Source of the DNA: an uncultured Aquimonas sp.
GTDB taxonomy: Bacteria; Pseudomonadota; Gammaproteobacteria; Xanthomonadales; Xanthomonadaceae
DNA length: 5,904 nt
Direction of reading: 5' to 3'
NCBI GenBank assembly: GCA_946481615.1
Contig: CAMLOR010000214.1
Span: forward strand, 1 to 5,904
How positions within the stretch are numbered: position 1 is the first letter of the stretch; each line of letters starts with the position of its first letter. The position numbers were made by a program, and so were the translations under genes. Under the pieces are notes generated by a model. The model worked only from the letters and a program-made list of their open reading frames with translations, was not told where the DNA came from and searched no databases. Shown here piece by piece: positions 5,165 to 5,904 of this stretch.

Positions 5165-5904
5165 TTACTTTGCGGGAGCCACTTCGCGCACCGGGATCGC
5201 GGCGGCGAAGGGCTTGACGCCGAGTTCGGTGTAGACGTCCGCCGGGGAGACTAGGCGGCCTTGCGTGAGGACGAGCGCGGGGCGGCGGACGGCGGAGATG
5301 TCCTGCGTGGGGTCGCCTTCGAGCAGGACGAGGTCGGCGCGTTTGCCGACTTCGATGCTGCCGCGGTCGGCGTCCACGCGGGCCACTTTCGCCGAGACCG
5401 ACGTCGCGCTTTGCAGGGCTTCGACGGGCGTCATGCCGGCGTCGACATAGAGTTCGAGTTCGCGGTGCAGGGTGAAGCCGGGGATGGCGTCGGTGCCGGG
5501 CAGCACCGTGATGCCGGCCTTGTGCAGGCGGCCGACGAATTCCACCATTTTCTCGTAGCTCGTGTTGTAGCGCTGCGCGGTGGCGTCGTCGGGGATGTTC
5601 ATTTCGGCCACCTTGAACTGGCGCTGCAGGTCGAGCGGCACGTGGTCGAAGACGGCTTCATAGGCTTTCGAGATTTCGCCGGGGCGTTGGCGGAGGTAGT
5701 CGAAGGTGGCGAGCGTGGGGTCCACCGCCACGTCGTTCTTCTTGAGAGAGGCGATGAAGTCCTGCACGGGTTTGGATTCGAAATCGAGGCCGGCCACGTG
5801 CTCGGCGGGCAGGCGGAAGCGCTCCAGCGTGCGGGTGTCGGTGTCGGGTTTGACGAGGAAGTTCAGCATCAGCTGGTTGATGTGCTGGATCTCGTCGAAG
5901 CCGG
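5165..5904 (-). CDS. Metal-dependent amidohydrolase, C-terminal part (start outside window)
   Basis: About 245 residues are visible, beginning GFDEIQHINQLMLNFLVKPD at the window edge and ending REVAPAK with a stop at 5165. The His in IQHINQ (codon 5884-5882) fits a metal-ligand histidine of the TIM barrel. The Asp in LPGTDAIPG (codon 5491-5489) is the usual strand-8 metal and catalytic aspartate. After it come HRELELYVDAGMTPVEALQSAT and SIEVGKRADLVLLEGDP, the hallmark C-terminal beta-sandwich of imidazolonepropionase-like amidohydrolases. The N-terminal HxH metal site, any signal peptide and the start are outside the window. Members hydrolyse C-N bonds in dipeptides, ureas or cyclic amides; the substrate cannot be told here. 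It is convergent with the small CxxC gene and separated from it by the hairpin at 5117-5143. Confidence 0.92.
   Translation of the reverse strand, partial: GFDEIQHINQLMLNFLVKPDTDTRTLERFRLPAEHVAGLDFESKPVQDFIASLKKNDVAVDPTLATFDYLRQRPGEISKAYEAVFDHVPLDLQRQFKVAEMNIPDDATAQRYNTSYEKMVEFVGRLHKAGITVLPGTDAIPGFTLHRELELYVDAGMTPVEALQSATSVSAKVARVDADRGSIEVGKRADLVLLEGDPTQDISAVRRPALVLTQGRLVSPADVYTELGVKPFAAAIPVREVAPAK

Overview
The window is GC-rich DNA with dense, mostly G/C-ending codons. A sampled line in the ureohydrolase gene (2701-2760) is 42/60 G+C. Gene content and style suggest a gammaproteobacterium of the Xanthomonadales, probably Lysobacter- or Luteimonas-like. The clues are an ECF sigma factor overlapping a Ser/Thr kinase gene, an imidazolonepropionase-type amidohydrolase with the style I associate with that group, and a CTCCCGCC..GGCGGGAG hairpin of the kind scattered through their intergenic regions. 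The taxon is an inference; no rRNA or tRNA gene was seen.

Left part (1-1472, all minus strand). A TIGR02999/ECF43-type sigma factor (358-927) overlaps by 4 bp the 5' end of a Ser/Thr protein kinase gene that leaves the window at position 1. Upstream of it lies an HxlR-family regulator (1074-1472). The sigma factor lacks the usual acidic residues at the start of region 2.2, which suggests that the kinase may switch it on.

Middle (1524-3049, plus strand). Divergent from the HxlR gene by 51 bp is a small secreted protein. The 51-bp gap holds a perfect 9-bp inverted repeat, a good candidate operator. The secreted-protein frame lacks a stop where the conserved domain seems to end and runs 163 bp, out of frame, into the next gene. 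That gene is an arginase-superfamily protein in which the first metal ligand, normally His, is Cys.

Insert (3080-4406, minus strand). A two-gene unit of visibly lower GC (28/60 in the sampled line 3481-3540) encodes a small membrane protein followed, one base later, by a DUF6602-like protein with an ExK nuclease-like signature. This is the least ordinary part of the window. It looks like a transferred accessory cassette, possibly defensive, but its function is unknown.

Right part. About 490 bp without a convincing gene (4407-4892) contains several hairpins. It leads into a short GTG-start gene with a CxxC motif (4893-5087). A strong hairpin then separates that gene from the convergent 3' part of a metal-dependent amidohydrolase (5165-5904), whose start is outside the window.
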